A program made the position numbers and the translations under genes. A DNA stretch of 64,000 nt, taken from the NCBI RefSeq assembly GCF_036245865.1, contig NZ_BTTW01000006.1, positions 434,001-498,000 of the forward strand. Reading direction: 5' to 3'. Within the stretch, counting starts at the first letter, position 1, and each line of letters begins with the position of its first letter. The notes beneath the pieces were generated by a model. It searched no databases. It had not been told where the DNA came from and worked only from the letters and a program-made list of their open reading frames with translations. The stretch comes from Corallococcus caeni. Its GTDB lineage: Bacteria; Myxococcota; Myxococcia; Myxococcales; Myxococcaceae. Of this stretch, positions 12,459-21,510 are shown in pieces.

Positions 12459-13793
12459 ATGAACGAAGCCGACCCCACCCCGCCCGTCCCGGGCACGTCC
12501 GTTCCTTCCGGCCTCAAGGCCCGCGCCCGCCACGTCCTCCAGCACCTGGACGCGGTGCTGCCGGACGTGGACGCGCTCTACGTGGACCTGCACGAACACC
12601 CGGAGCTGTCCGGCCACGAAGCGCGCACGGCCTCCGAGGTGGCCTTGCGCCTGGAGGCGGAGGGTTACGAGGTGACCCGCGACGTGGGCGGCCACGGCGT
12701 GGTGGGGCTGTTGCGCAACGGCGACGGGCCCACGGTGCTCCTGCGCGGGGACATGGACGCGCTGCCCGTGGAGGAGAAGACGGGGCTGCCGTACGCCAGC
12801 CGCGTGCGCACGGAGGACGGCGGGCCGGTGATGCACGCGTGCGGCCACGACGTCCACACCGCGTGCCTCGTGGGCACGGCGGCGGTGCTGGCGCGCTCGC
12901 GCGACGCGTGGCGCGGCACGGTGATGGTGGTGGGGCAGCCGGCGGAGGAGACCCTCCAGGGCGCGCAGGCGATGCTGGACGCGGGGCTCTACGCGCGCTT
13001 CGGCACGCCGGACGTCGTGCTGGGCCAGCACACCGCGCCGCTGCCGGTGGGCACCTTCATGCACCGCGAGGGCGTGGCGATGATGGGCTCCGCGCACGTG
13101 CGCCTGCGCCTCTTCGGGCGGGGCGCGCACGGGGCGCAGCCGGAGCTGTCCGTGGACCCCGTCGTGCTGGGGGCCAGCGTGGTGATGCGCCTGCAGACCA
13201 TCGTGTCGCGCGCGCTGTCGCCGCTGGAGCCCGCGGTGGTGACGGTGGGGGCCTTCCAGGCGGGAAATCGCGCCAACGTGATTCCGGAGGAGGCCCTGCT
13301 GGAGCTGACGGTGCGCACGGAGGACGCCGGGGTGCAGGACCGCGTGCTCGCCGCCATCGAGCGCATCGCGAAGGGCGAGGCCGCGGCTTCGGGCGCGCCG
13401 AAGCCTCCCCAGGTGGAGGTGCTGGAGCGCACGCCAGTGAACCGCAACGACCCGGAGTTGCTGGGCCGCGTCCGGGACGCGCACGCGGAGTGGTTCGGGC
13501 GCGACGCGCTGGTGCCGGGCGTGCTCGGCACCGCGAGCGAGGACTTCCCCTTCTTCGCCCGGGGGCCGGAGCACCCGGTGCCCACCGCGTACTGGTACAT
13601 GGGCATCACGTCGCCGGAGGCCTGGGAGGCGGCGCCGGGCACGACGCCCCTGGAGAAGGTGGCGCACCTGCCGGGGCCGCACTCCGGCCACTACGCGCCG
13701 GACCGCGAGGGTTCCCTGCGCAGCGGGTGCGAGTCACTCACCGTGGCGGCGCTGGCGTGCCTGCACGGGGGCAGCGCCTCCGTGGACCATTGA
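12459..13793 (+). CDS. M20 family amidohydrolase (hippurate hydrolase/N-acyl-amino-acid deacylase type)
   Basis: Encodes 444 aa, the usual length for M20D metallo-amidohydrolases. Visible family motifs: DLHEHPELSGHE near the N-terminus, RGDMDALPVEE, HACGHDVHTA (metal ligands), GQPAEET (catalytic Glu region), the dimerisation insert starting near GSAHVRLRLFGRGAHG, and a late metal-binding SEDFPFF. Family enzymes remove acyl groups from N-acyl amino acids or cleave related amides in the cytoplasm; the exact substrate cannot be read. About 30 N-terminal residues precede the conserved domain. It is transcribed away from the barrel-protein gene, with 256 bp between them in which no clear promoter was recognised. 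Confidence 0.9.
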   Translation: MNEADPTPPVPGTSVPSGLKARARHVLQHLDAVLPDVDALYVDLHEHPELSGHEARTASEVALRLEAEGYEVTRDVGGHGVVGLLRNGDGPTVLLRGDMDALPVEEKTGLPYASRVRTEDGGPVMHACGHDVHTACLVGTAAVLARSRDAWRGTVMVVGQPAEETLQGAQAMLDAGLYARFGTPDVVLGQHTAPLPVGTFMHREGVAMMGSAHVRLRLFGRGAHGAQPELSVDPVVLGASVVMRLQTIVSRALSPLEPAVVTVGAFQAGNRANVIPEEALLELTVRTEDAGVQDRVLAAIERIAKGEAAASGAPKPPQVEVLERTPVNRNDPELLGRVRDAHAEWFGRDALVPGVLGTASEDFPFFARGPEHPVPTAYWYMGITSPEAWEAAPGTTPLEKVAHLPGPHSGHYAPDREGSLRSGCESLTVAALACLHGGSASVDH

Positions 13794-13904
13794 AGCGGCC
13801 CCGGCCTGGAGCGGAGCCGCTTGCCCGGTGGGTCCCCCGTCGCTTGCCCCCGACGCAAGTGCCTCCACCTTGAGTGGCGGACGACACTTCTGGAGGACAC
13901 CCCG

Positions 13905-14390
13905 ATGAAGCTTCCGCTCATGGCCTCGCTGACCGCGCTCCTGCTGGGAGGCTGCGCCACGCAGACGGCCGCGGTTCAGCAGCAACCGCCGTCCGAAGCG
14001 TTCGCCACCGACGAGATGTCCTGGGACGCGCAGGAGTCCCCGCGCACGCAGGAGATGTTCCGCACCCACGGCATGAACTTCTACGGTGACGTGGGCGCCG
14101 ATGCCCAGGCCTCCGCCGCGGCCACCGACGGCACGGGCATCCCGAAGTCCTCGAAGCCGGAGGACTTCCAATGCGTGGACGTGGACACGCTGGGGACGGG
14201 CGGCTCGGGGAGCATCGACACACGCAAGGTGGATCCGCTGGCCCCGGAACCCGCCCCCTCCCAGAGCGAGGGGGCCCGGCTGGACATCACCCCGGACGGG
14301 TGGCACCGCAACAAGGGCATCGGGACGAGCCCCGTGGCTCCGTCCACGGGCACGCCTCCGGAGGAGGGCAGCGGCGGCGCCGGCCATTAG
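13905..14390 (+). CDS. Lipoprotein of unknown function
   Basis: Encodes 161 aa. The lipoprotein signal MKLPLMASLTALLLGGCATQ has a clear lipobox (LGGC) with mature Cys at about residue 16. The rest is hydrophilic, with many Pro, Ser, Thr and Glu and no recognisable fold, ending in a Gly/Ala-rich tail. GGAGG lies about 8 nt before the ATG at 13905, which rules out the longer open frame. It converges on the YaiI-family gene with only 6 bp between stop codons. Confidence 0.75.
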   Translation: MKLPLMASLTALLLGGCATQTAAVQQQPPSEAFATDEMSWDAQESPRTQEMFRTHGMNFYGDVGADAQASAAATDGTGIPKSSKPEDFQCVDVDTLGTGGSGSIDTRKVDPLAPEPAPSQSEGARLDITPDGWHRNKGIGTSPVAPSTGTPPEEGSGGAGH

Positions 14391-14396
14391 GTGCGT

Positions 14397-14855
14397 TCAG
14401 CCCTGCTGCTTCACCAGCCGGGTCAGCTCCCGGTCCAGCGTGGCGGCGAACTGCTGGCGGTCCTGCTGAGAGAAGCCGCTGGGACCGCCGGTGGTGACGC
14501 CGCTGTCGCGCAGCTCCTGCATGAAGTTCCGCACCGACAGCCGCTCGTCGATGTTCTCCGGCGTGAACAGCTCCCCGCGTGGATCCATCACGACGACGCC
14601 CTTGGGCACGAGCAGCGCGGCCAGCGGGATGTCCTGCGTGACGGCCAGGTCGCCCTTCTGCGCGGACGTGGCGATGTGCCGGTCCGCCACGTCCAGCCCC
14701 GCGCCCACCTGCACCGTGGACACGTACGCCAGCCGCAGCAGCGCCAGGGGTTTGTTCGCCACGAAGACGATGGGCACCTTCACGCGCTGCACGGCGCGCA
14801 AGAGGATGTCCCGCACGGGCCCCGGACACGCATCGGCATCGACCCAGATTCTCAT
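14397..14855 (-). CDS. yaiI: YaiI/YqxD family protein (UPF0178, DUF188)
   Basis: Encodes 152 aa, matching E. coli YaiI in length. Family motifs: MRIWVDADACPG at the N-terminus, VGAGLDVADRHI, GDLAVTQDIPLA, a central MDPRGELFTPENI, RNFMQELR and TGGPSGFSQQDRQ. The acidic residues DADAC and DIPL resemble a PIN-like nuclease fold; biochemical function is not established for the family. The ATG at 14855 has GAGG 9 nt upstream and matches the family start better than the ATG three codons earlier. Confidence 0.92.
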   Translation of the reverse strand: MRIWVDADACPGPVRDILLRAVQRVKVPIVFVANKPLALLRLAYVSTVQVGAGLDVADRHIATSAQKGDLAVTQDIPLAALLVPKGVVVMDPRGELFTPENIDERLSVRNFMQELRDSGVTTGGPSGFSQQDRQQFAATLDRELTRLVKQQG

Positions 14856-14919
14856 GGCTGCCATCCTCGCTGATTCCCCCGCCGGGGTCAGGCGGGTTGA
14901 CGCGTCCATCGCCCGGGCT

Positions 14920-14949
14920 GACACGTCAGCGGCCAGCGCCTGACGTGTC
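14920..14949. promoter_or_regulatory. Inverted repeat in divergent intergenic region
   Basis: Perfect 9-bp arms GACACGTCA and TGACGTGTC separated by 12 bp, in the 281-bp region between the divergent yaiI-like and flavoprotein genes. It could be an operator for either gene or a transcript hairpin. No T-tract follows, so a classical terminator is unlikely. Confidence 0.4.
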
Positions 14950-15136
14950 CCGCCGCGCACGCGCCCGCCGCCCCGGCTCGTAACTCCAGACACGCCTTCG
15001 TCATCGAGGCGGGGGAGGCTGGTACGACGGGTGCAATGTGTCCGGGCCACGCCCATGCGCCCGACCCGCCGGACACCGTCGACATCCCTTGCTCCGAGCG
15101 GCTCGAGGTGAAGCCTCCGGGCGCGGCGGATTGAGC

Positions 15137-16303
15137 ATGGACGGCACCCGGTATGACGTCGCCGTGTTGGGCGGTGGCCCTGCGGGAGCGGGGCTCGCGT
15201 TGGCGTTGCGCCGGCACGCGGACCTGCGCGTCGCCCTGTTCGAGCGCTCCACGTCCGAGCGCTTCCACCTGGGCGAGACGCTGCCCCCGGACAGCCGCCG
15301 GTTGCTCGCCCAGCTGGGCGTCTGGGACGCCTTCGCGCGCCAGGGCCACCTGCGCTCCACGGGCTCCTGTTCGCGGTGGGGGACCTCGTCGCTGGCATAC
15401 AACGACCTTTTGCGCTCGCCGTGGGGCACGGGCTGGCACCTGGACCGCGCCCGGTTCGACCGGATGCTGGCGGACGAGGCCCTGCGCCATGGCGTGGACG
15501 TCCACAGCGGCACGGCGATCACCCGGTGGCAGCTGCTGGCGGGCGGAGGTCACCGGCTCTTCCTGCCGGTGGAAGGGGACGCGCCTCGCGGCTTCGTGGA
15601 CGTGCGCTTCGTGGTGGATGCCACGGGCCGGAGCGCGGTCTTCGCCGCGTCGCAAGGCGCCCGCCGCCACACGGTGGACCGGACCCACGGCGTGTGCGGC
15701 ACGTTGCCGCTCCATCCTGGCCGGGGCGTGGACGCGCTCTCGCTGGTGGAGGCGTGCGAGGACGGCTGGTGGTACTCCGCGCGGATGCCCGGCGACCAGG
15801 TCGTCTTCGGGCTCATGGGCGACCGGGACTCGCTCCACGGCCTCTCGCCGAGGGACCCCGAGGCGTGGCGGGCGCGGATGGAGCGCGCGAAGGAGACCCG
15901 CCAACGCCTGGAGGCGTGTGACTTCAGCGGCGTGTCCCTGCGCGCGGTGTCCGCGAACGTCGCCTGCCTGGACCGGCTGCACGGCGAGGACTGGCTCGCG
16001 GTGGGGGACGCCGCGTGCACGCTGGATCCGCTGTCCTCGCAGGGGACGTCCCAGGCCCTGCGCTCCGCGCCTCCCGCGGCGGAGGCGGTGATCCGCTTCC
16101 TCCAGGGGGACACCGCCGCGCTGCGCCTCCACGAGGTGCGGGTGCGGCACCAGTTCCAGGAGCACCTGCGCATCCGCGAGGGCTACTACCGCCTGGAGCG
16201 CCGCTGGTCCGCGGCCCCCTACTGGCGCAACCGCCAGCAGTCCCCCACATCGCTTCCTTTCGCCGCTGCCCCGAACCCTCCCTCCGTGGGGAAGAACGCA
16301 TGA
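15137..16303 (+). CDS. FAD-dependent oxidoreductase, tryptophan-halogenase/LodB-like
   Basis: Encodes 388 aa. The N-terminal Rossmann motif [17 protein letters not shown] binds [18 protein letters not shown], a central DATGRSA, and a late [14 protein letters not shown] are typical of the flavin-dependent tryptophan-halogenase superfamily branch that includes LodB/GoxB, which mature quinone-cofactor amino-acid oxidases. The diagnostic WxWxIP motif of true halogenases was not seen. No LodA-like oxidase lies nearby, so the substrate is unknown. Its stop overlaps the next start (ATGA), so it is probably co-translated with the UDPGP-family protein. Confidence 0.85.
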   Translation: MDGTRYDVAVLGGGPAGAGLALALRRHADLRVALFERSTSERFHLGETLPPDSRRLLAQLGVWDAFARQGHLRSTGSCSRWGTSSLAYNDLLRSPWGTGWHLDRARFDRMLADEALRHGVDVHSGTAITRWQLLAGGGHRLFLPVEGDAPRGFVDVRFVVDATGRSAVFAASQGARRHTVDRTHGVCGTLPLHPGRGVDALSLVEACEDGWWYSARMPGDQVVFGLMGDRDSLHGLSPRDPEAWRARMERAKETRQRLEACDFSGVSLRAVSANVACLDRLHGEDWLAVGDAACTLDPLSSQGTSQALRSAPPAAEAVIRFLQGDTAALRLHEVRVRHQFQEHLRIREGYYRLERRWSAAPYWRNRQQSPTSLPFAAAPNPPSVGKNA

Positions 16304-17643
16304 CGTCCGGACGCCATCGACCTTCGCGCTACCTGCTCATCGCCGCGGGCCTGGCCGCGTTGGCTGGAGGGTTCGCGCTGGGCGCGTGCTCGGCGTGGGC
16401 AGGGCCACCGCCTGGCCCTGCGGCCGGCCCATGGGAGCGGCGTGCTTCGCCGGTCCCCCCTCCCCTGGGGACGATGTCCACGGGCGCCGGGCCACACACC
16501 TTCGCCGGTGTGAACACCGAGACCCAGGATGAAGAGCTGGACGATCCCAGGCTCCAGCGCGACGGCTTCGACGCGGCCCGCTTCAGGAGCCTGCTGGCCC
16601 GCTACCAACGGGGGGAGCTGACCGCGTCGCGTCCGCTCGAGGGCGTGGTCCGCCCGCTGCGCGCGGGTGACCTCCGGCCGCTCCCGGCCGAAGGCACTCC
16701 GGAACACGACGCGTGCCGGGCCCGGGGCGAGGAGGCCTTCCGCCAGGGACAGGTGGCGGCGCTCGTGGTGGCGGGGGGCGCCGGGACCCGCTTTGGCGGC
16801 AGCGTGAAGGGGCTCGTCCCCGTCATGGCCGGGCGCACCTTCCTGGACTTCAAGCTGGAGGATGCGCGGCGGTGGGGCGCGCGGGTGGGGCGGCCGGTGC
16901 CCGTGGCGGTGATGACGTCCTTCCTCACGCACGACGCCATCGCCGCGCACCTGGCCTCGGGCGGGTGGGGCGAGGACGTGCTGCTCTTCCGTCAGGGAAT
17001 GCTGCCGAGGCTGACCCCGGAGGGCCGCCTGTTCCGCGAGGCGGACGGCCGGTTGTCCTTCGCGCCCTCCGGCCACGGCGACGTCTTCCGGGCCCTGCGC
17101 GAGAGCGGGGTGGGCCAGCAGCTCCGGCAGCGCGGCGTGCGGTACGTGGCCTTCTCCAACGTGGACAACCTGGCGGCCTCGCTGGACCCGGCCGTCATCG
17201 GGATGCACCTGATACTGGGTTGCGACATGACGGTGGAGGTCACGCCCCGCGCCAACCCCAGCGGAGCGCTGGACGCGGGCGCCGCGCCGGTGCGCCTGGC
17301 GGGCCGGCTGCAGCTGGTGGAGAAGGTGGACCCGGCGGCGCACCCCTTCATCTCCACGAACAACATCACCTTCTCGCTGGAGGCGATGCTGGACCGGGAG
17401 CTCACCATCCCCTACCGGGTGGTGCCCAAGAAGGTGGACGGGCTGCCGGTGCTCCAGTTCGAGCAGGTGACGGCGGAGGCCAGCAGCCTGACCGGGCCGG
17501 ATGGCCAGCCGCTGCTGTCGGTGGCCTTCGTGGAGGTGGGCCGCATGGACCCCCTGACCAGCCGCTTCGAGCCGGTGAAGGCCCCCGACGACCTCCCCCG
17601 CGTGGCGAGGCGGCTGCAGCAGCGCCTGGGTGCCCTGCATTAG
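16300..17643 (+). CDS. UTP-glucose-1-phosphate uridylyltransferase (UDPGP) family protein with N-terminal signal/lipobox
   Basis: Encodes 447 aa. The nucleotide-binding signature [20 protein letters not shown] lies near residue 155. [13 protein letters not shown], a VEKVDP segment and STNNITF match the UDPGP pyrophosphorylase fold, which makes UDP-sugars from UTP and sugar-1-phosphate. Unusually, residues 10-36 form a hydrophobic segment ending in LGACSAW, like a lipoprotein or anchor signal, although this enzyme family is cytosolic. The ATG at 16300 overlaps the preceding stop by 4 bp and has GGGGAAG upstream, supporting the long form; a start at 16474 would give a conventional soluble protein. 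Confidence 0.8.
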   Translation: MTSGRHRPSRYLLIAAGLAALAGGFALGACSAWAGPPPGPAAGPWERRASPVPPPLGTMSTGAGPHTFAGVNTETQDEELDDPRLQRDGFDAARFRSLLARYQRGELTASRPLEGVVRPLRAGDLRPLPAEGTPEHDACRARGEEAFRQGQVAALVVAGGAGTRFGGSVKGLVPVMAGRTFLDFKLEDARRWGARVGRPVPVAVMTSFLTHDAIAAHLASGGWGEDVLLFRQGMLPRLTPEGRLFREADGRLSFAPSGHGDVFRALRESGVGQQLRQRGVRYVAFSNVDNLAASLDPAVIGMHLILGCDMTVEVTPRANPSGALDAGAAPVRLAGRLQLVEKVDPAAHPFISTNNITFSLEAMLDRELTIPYRVVPKKVDGLPVLQFEQVTAEASSLTGPDGQPLLSVAFVEVGRMDPLTSRFEPVKAPDDLPRVARRLQQRLGALH

Positions 17644-17670
17644 GCGGGAAGATTCGCTAGAAGCGGCGTC

Positions 17671-19050
17671 GTGCTTCCGGCGTCTCCCTCGTCCCGCCGC
17701 GACTTCGCGGCCTCGTCCCTCGCGCCCTGGCTGCTGTGCCTGGGGTTGTTCGGGGTCTACACCGGCAGCAAGGTGCAGATTCAGTCGGACTCGCTGTGGT
17801 CCATCCCCTCCGCGGCCAGCATCCTCCACGAGGGCAACGCGGACCTGGACGAGTACGCGCCCTCCTTCACGCCCGCGACCGACTACGCGCGAACCGCCTA
17901 CGGCGGCCGCACGTACTACGAGTACCCGCCCGGGGTGATGGTCTCCGCGCTTCCGTTCCTGGCGCTGGCGGAGGCCGTGTTCTCCCTGGGGCGGCCGCTG
18001 CTCGAGCACCTGGGGACTCCGGGTGCGCGGGCGCTGGCTTGGCTGGAGTTGTTCCGGAGCACCGGCAAGGTGGACCTGGGCGCCTTCCACCGCACCGAGC
18101 AGCTCATCGCCTCGACATACGTATGCGCCGCCGCGGCGCTGCTGCTCATCGTGCTGCGAAGGCACGTGTCCGCGCGCGCCGCGCTCGTCACCGTCCTGCT
18201 CTTCGGGCTGGGGACGACGGCGTACTCCACCGCCAGCCGGGTGCTCTGGCAGCACGGGCCCGGGCTGCTGGCCATCGCGTGGGTCATGCTGCTGCTGGCG
18301 CGGCCCACGCAGGTCCCGCGCACCGCGTTCCTCGCCGGGCTCGCCGTCTCGCTCGCCTACGTGTGCCGGCCCACGCACTCCCTCACCGTGCTTGTCGTCA
18401 CGGCGTTCTTCGTCCTGCGCTTCCGCCGGCTGCTCCTCGCGTACTTCGCGGGCGCGGCGCTCGTGGCGGTGCCGTTCTGCGGCTACAACCTCCATGTCTA
18501 CGGCGCGCCGCTGTCGCCGTACTTCCGGAACACGCTGGACATCGTGGGGCCGCGCTTCCTCATGGCGCTGGCCGCGAACCTGGTGAGCCCGTCGCGGGGG
18601 CTGCTCATCTATTCGCCGTTCCTGGTGCTCGCCGGGGTGGGGTTCGTCCAGCGGTGGCGCAGCGGCGCGCTGGCGCCCTACGAGAAGGCCTTCGCCCTCA
18701 TCGTGCTGTTGCACTGGGTGGCCATCTCGGCGTTCCCCATCTGGTGGGCAGGGCACTCCGTGGGGCCTCGCTTCTTCACCGACGTGTTGCCCTACCTTGT
18801 CTTCTTCCTCGCGTTCCCCGTGCAGCTCGCGCTGGACGCGCCCCGCCAGCATCGCGTCCTTTCGAGCGTGCTCGTGGTGACGGCCGTGTTCAGCATCCTT
18901 GTCCACTGGCGCGCCTCCATCACCTTCGACGTGCACATGTGGAACTCCTTCCCGGTGAACGTGGACAGCGCGCCGGAGCGCGTCTGGGACTGGAAGGATC
19001 CGCAGTTCCTGCGCGCCGTCCCGGCCCGCTTCCGGAGCAACCTCCGGTAG
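17671..19050 (+). CDS. Polytopic membrane protein, GT-C/PMT-like
   Basis: Encodes 459 aa with about ten hydrophobic helices. A large periplasmic-type loop follows the first helix, with an early acidic segment (QSDSLWSIP...NADLDEYAP) and YYEYPPGVM, resembling GT-C glycosyltransferases (PMT/ArnT class) that use lipid-linked sugars. Catalytic assignment is uncertain. GTG start at 17671, only 27 bp after the nucleotidyltransferase gene on the same strand, so probably one transcript; a combined role in surface glycan synthesis is inference. Confidence 0.7.
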   Translation: MLPASPSSRRDFAASSLAPWLLCLGLFGVYTGSKVQIQSDSLWSIPSAASILHEGNADLDEYAPSFTPATDYARTAYGGRTYYEYPPGVMVSALPFLALAEAVFSLGRPLLEHLGTPGARALAWLELFRSTGKVDLGAFHRTEQLIASTYVCAAAALLLIVLRRHVSARAALVTVLLFGLGTTAYSTASRVLWQHGPGLLAIAWVMLLLARPTQVPRTAFLAGLAVSLAYVCRPTHSLTVLVVTAFFVLRFRRLLLAYFAGAALVAVPFCGYNLHVYGAPLSPYFRNTLDIVGPRFLMALAANLVSPSRGLLIYSPFLVLAGVGFVQRWRSGALAPYEKAFALIVLLHWVAISAFPIWWAGHSVGPRFFTDVLPYLVFFLAFPVQLALDAPRQHRVLSSVLVVTAVFSILVHWRASITFDVHMWNSFPVNVDSAPERVWDWKDPQFLRAVPARFRSNLR

Positions 19051-19176
19051 GGCAGGGGCTCTATCGCTTGCCTGCCTTGCAGGATGTGGCCGCTTCCGGG
19101 CAGCCAAGGGTCTTGGCGTGCGCCCGGGGCGCCTCCAGCTTTCCACCGGACCTTTCTGTTTCAAGGAGGCGGTGTC

Positions 19177-19527
19177 ATGGCGAAGGCAAGGAGCAGGCTG
19201 CCGCGCGCGCTGGGCTGGTTCAGCGTGGGCCTGGGAATCACGGAGCTGCTGGGGGCGTGGAACCTGCTCCGGTTCTTCGGCATCTCGCGCGGGGACAAGC
19301 TGGTGCGCGGCTACGGCGCGCGGGAGCTGGCCGCGGGCGTGGCCCTGCTGGGCCCCGCGAAGAAGCGCCCGTGGCTGTGGGCGCGCGTGGCCGGTGACGC
19401 GCTGGACCTGGCGACGATGGGCAAGGGCCTGCGTGAGCCGGGCGTGCGCAGGGGCCGGCTCATCGCCGCCACCGGCGCCGTGGCGGGCATCACGCTGCTG
19501 GACATCTACGCCGCCGCCAGGGCGTAG
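19177..19527 (+). CDS. Small membrane protein (DUF4267-like)
   Basis: Encodes 116 aa with three to four short hydrophobic helices (ALGWFSVGLGITELLGAW, ELAAGVALLG, LIAATGAVAGITLLDIYAA) and a conserved-looking RGYGARELAAG. This pattern is seen in small membrane proteins often annotated DUF4267 or cyclase/dehydrase-associated. AAGGAGG lies 7 nt before the ATG at 19177 and fixes the start. Function unknown. Confidence 0.75.
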   Translation: MAKARSRLPRALGWFSVGLGITELLGAWNLLRFFGISRGDKLVRGYGARELAAGVALLGPAKKRPWLWARVAGDALDLATMGKGLREPGVRRGRLIAATGAVAGITLLDIYAAARA

Positions 19528-19586
19528 GCCGGACGGGACGTGCGCTAGGCTTCCTCCTTCTTCGAAACGCGAAGGAAGGAAGCCAC

Positions 19587-20558
19587 GTGCGTCCCGTTCT
19601 CCTGTCCCTGCTGCTCCTGCCCGCGCTCGCGGGTGCCGCCGCTCCGAAGCCAGAGGAGCGCTTCGTCTTCCAGGGCGTGGAGCGCATCGTCGCCGTCGCG
19701 GACGTGCACGGCGACGTGGACGCGCTGAAGGAGGTGCTCCGGCTGGCGGGCCTCATCGACGCGAAGGACCGCTGGATTGGCGGCAAGGCGCACCTGGTGC
19801 AGACCGGTGACCTGCCGGACCGGGGCGACCACACCCGCGACGCCTTCGAATTGCTCATGCGCCTGGAGACCGAGGCGCGCAAGGTTGGCGGCCGAGTGCA
19901 CCCGCTGCTGGGCAACCACGAACTGATGAACATGCGCGGGGACCTGCGCTACGTCACGCCCGGCGAGTTCGCCTCCTTCGTGGATCAGTCCTCCACCGCC
20001 GACGGTCCGGGGGAGCCGAAGGGGCTGCACGGCCACGCCGCCGCCTACGCCGCGGACGGGCGCTACGGGAAGTGGCTGCGCACGCACCCCGCCGTCATCC
20101 GCATCAACGACACGCTCTTCCTCCACGGCGGCCTGGCCCCCACCGTCCCGGGCACCACGCTCGAAGAGGTGAACCGCTGGGTGTGGCAGGACCTGACGCC
20201 GGGGCAGCCGCCGGGCGGCGGCGTGGATCCCCAGGGTCCGGTGTGGTTCCGCGGTTACGCCCTCGAAGACGAGGCGAAGTGGGACGCGGGCCTCACGCAG
20301 GTGCTGGAGCGCTTCGGCGCCCGCCGCATGGTGATGGGCCACACGCCCTCGCAGGACGGCCGGCTCTCCGTCCGCTTCGGAGGCCGCGTCATCGTCATCG
20401 ACACGGGCCTGAGCACCCACTACGGCCGCCACCTGGCCGCGCTGGAGCTTCGCGGCGACCGCCTCACCGCGCTCTATCCGGAAGGCCGGGTGCCGCTGCT
20501 CCCCGTGCCCAAGGCCGCGCCAGCCCCGCGCCCCGAAGCGAAGACGGGCACGAAGTAG
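19587..20558 (+). CDS. Secreted calcineurin-like metallophosphoesterase
   Basis: Encodes 323 aa with an N-terminal signal peptide (VRPVLLSLLLLPALAGAAA). All classic metal-site motifs of the PPP/Shewanella-like phosphatase family are visible: VADVHGD, TGDLPDRGDHT, LLGNHELMN, FLHGGLAP and MGHTPSQ. It should hydrolyse phosphomonoesters outside the cytoplasm. The C-terminus is a Pro/Ala/Lys tail. GTG start preceded by GGAAGGAAG. Stands alone, 59 bp after the small membrane protein gene. Confidence 0.9.
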   Translation: MRPVLLSLLLLPALAGAAAPKPEERFVFQGVERIVAVADVHGDVDALKEVLRLAGLIDAKDRWIGGKAHLVQTGDLPDRGDHTRDAFELLMRLETEARKVGGRVHPLLGNHELMNMRGDLRYVTPGEFASFVDQSSTADGPGEPKGLHGHAAAYAADGRYGKWLRTHPAVIRINDTLFLHGGLAPTVPGTTLEEVNRWVWQDLTPGQPPGGGVDPQGPVWFRGYALEDEAKWDAGLTQVLERFGARRMVMGHTPSQDGRLSVRFGGRVIVIDTGLSTHYGRHLAALELRGDRLTALYPEGRVPLLPVPKAAPAPRPEAKTGTK

Positions 20559-20622
20559 GCGGCCCGCCGCCGGACACGCCCTTCGGTGGGCATCTATCCA
20601 GCTCCATCGAACGCAGGGAGCC

Positions 20623-20838
20623 GTGAGGGACCCGGGATGCGGACCCCAGGGAAGTGCCGGAGCGCTGCTCTGCCTGTGCGGCAGCCTGCTGGCGCGGCTG
20701 GTGCCGGGCGGGGCGGAGCTGAAGTGCCGCCGGTGTCACCGGACGCAGGTGGTGCCACTGGAGTCCGCGTCGGCGGCGGAGCCACGGCGGGGCGGTGCGC
20801 CCCGGGGACGCGCCGGGGACGGCTCCGGACGCAGGTAG
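20623..20838 (+). CDS. Small zinc-ribbon protein, Com-like
   Basis: Encodes 71 aa from a GTG. Two cysteine knuckles, LCLCGSLLARL and LKCRRCHRTQVV, are spaced as in the Mu Com-type zinc-ribbon family found in prophages and scattered bacterial genomes. The C-terminal 35 codons overlap the 3' end of the TetR gene on the opposite strand by 103 bp. The Cys spacing is too regular to dismiss as a shadow, but start-codon context (AGGGAG 2 nt away) is poor. Function unknown; nucleic-acid binding is a family-level guess. Confidence 0.55.
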   Translation: MRDPGCGPQGSAGALLCLCGSLLARLVPGGAELKCRRCHRTQVVPLESASAAEPRRGGAPRGRAGDGSGRR

Positions 20839-21440
20839 CCAGTCGCCAGCGCGGCGATTTCGTCCACGAACGCATCGTCCTCCACGTAGTCCGGCCGCTC
20901 CGTCAGCGCCGTGTGGCACAGCGCCTCCACCGCGTTCACCAGGATGAAGACCGCCATGTCCAGGTTCCGGGGGCGCAGGTCGTCGAAGCGGGGCGCGAGG
21001 AAGGCCCGCACCAGCCGGTGCAGCCGCTGCGAATACACATCCGACAAGCCCCACTGCCGCATCCGCGGCATCAGCTCATGCAGCACCTGGTTCAGGCGCG
21101 GGTTCTCCCGCTTCACCGCGAGCACCTGCCGGATGAGCGCGCGCATCGCCACCGGAAGCGGCTGACCGGCCAGCGGCACCAGCCCCGCCTCGAAGTCCGC
21201 GAGCGTCCGCGCGCGGTGCTGCTCCATCAGCGCCGTCACCAGCCCCTCCTTGCTGGGAAAGTACTGGTAGAGCGACCCCACGCTCACCCCCGCCTCCTGG
21301 GCAATGCGGTTGGTGCTCGCGGCCTCGTAGCCATCCCTGAGCAGAACGCGAGCAGTCGCGGTGAGGATGGCGTCACACGTCGCCTGCGCCCGCTCCTGGC
21401 GGGGCGCCCTGCGACGGGAAGGCGGGGGACGGCGGGGCAT
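20736..21440 (-). CDS. TetR/AcrR family transcriptional regulator
   Basis: Encodes 234 aa. An Arg/Pro-rich leader precedes a TetR HTH at about residues 17-65 (ILTATARVLLRDGYEAASTNRIAQEAGVSVGSLYQYFPSKE, split by normal helices), followed by an all-helical ligand domain with a TetR_C-type pattern (HELMPRM, VEALCHTAL). GGAGG sits 5 nt before the ATG at 21440. It is divergent from the SDR gene, and an 11-bp-arm inverted repeat lies between them, so it probably represses itself and the SDR. Its last 35 codons overlap the zinc-ribbon gene antisense. Confidence 0.92.
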   Translation of the reverse strand: MPRRPPPSRRRAPRQERAQATCDAILTATARVLLRDGYEAASTNRIAQEAGVSVGSLYQYFPSKEGLVTALMEQHRARTLADFEAGLVPLAGQPLPVAMRALIRQVLAVKRENPRLNQVLHELMPRMRQWGLSDVYSQRLHRLVRAFLAPRFDDLRPRNLDMAVFILVNAVEALCHTALTERPDYVEDDAFVDEIAALATGYLRPEPSPARPRGAPPRRGSAADADSSGTTCVR

Positions 21441-21475
21441 GAGGCCTCCACGAGGGAATGTGAGCACCACGCGAG

Positions 21476-21504
21476 TTGAGAACGTGAGCGCTGGCTCACA
21501 TTCT
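21476..21504 (+). promoter_or_regulatory. SDR promoter with embedded TetR operator
   Basis: The inverted repeat 21479-21504 has arms AGAACGTGAGC and GCTCACATTCT (one mismatch) around GCTG. A further half-site GAATGTGAGC lies at 21456-21465. A plausible -35 TTGAGA (21476-21481), 17-bp spacer and weak -10 CATTCT (21499-21504) coincide with the repeat, placing the transcription start at or next to the SDR ATG at 21511. Repressor binding would block the promoter directly. The palindrome is seen; the promoter assignment is inference. Confidence 0.6.
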
Positions 21505-21510
21505 AACCCC

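Noticed and set aside
16219-19164. Long minus-strand open frame opposite the nucleotidyltransferase and membrane protein
   Set aside because: His/Arg/Gln-rich nonsense composition, no motifs, and complete overlap with well-supported plus-strand genes.
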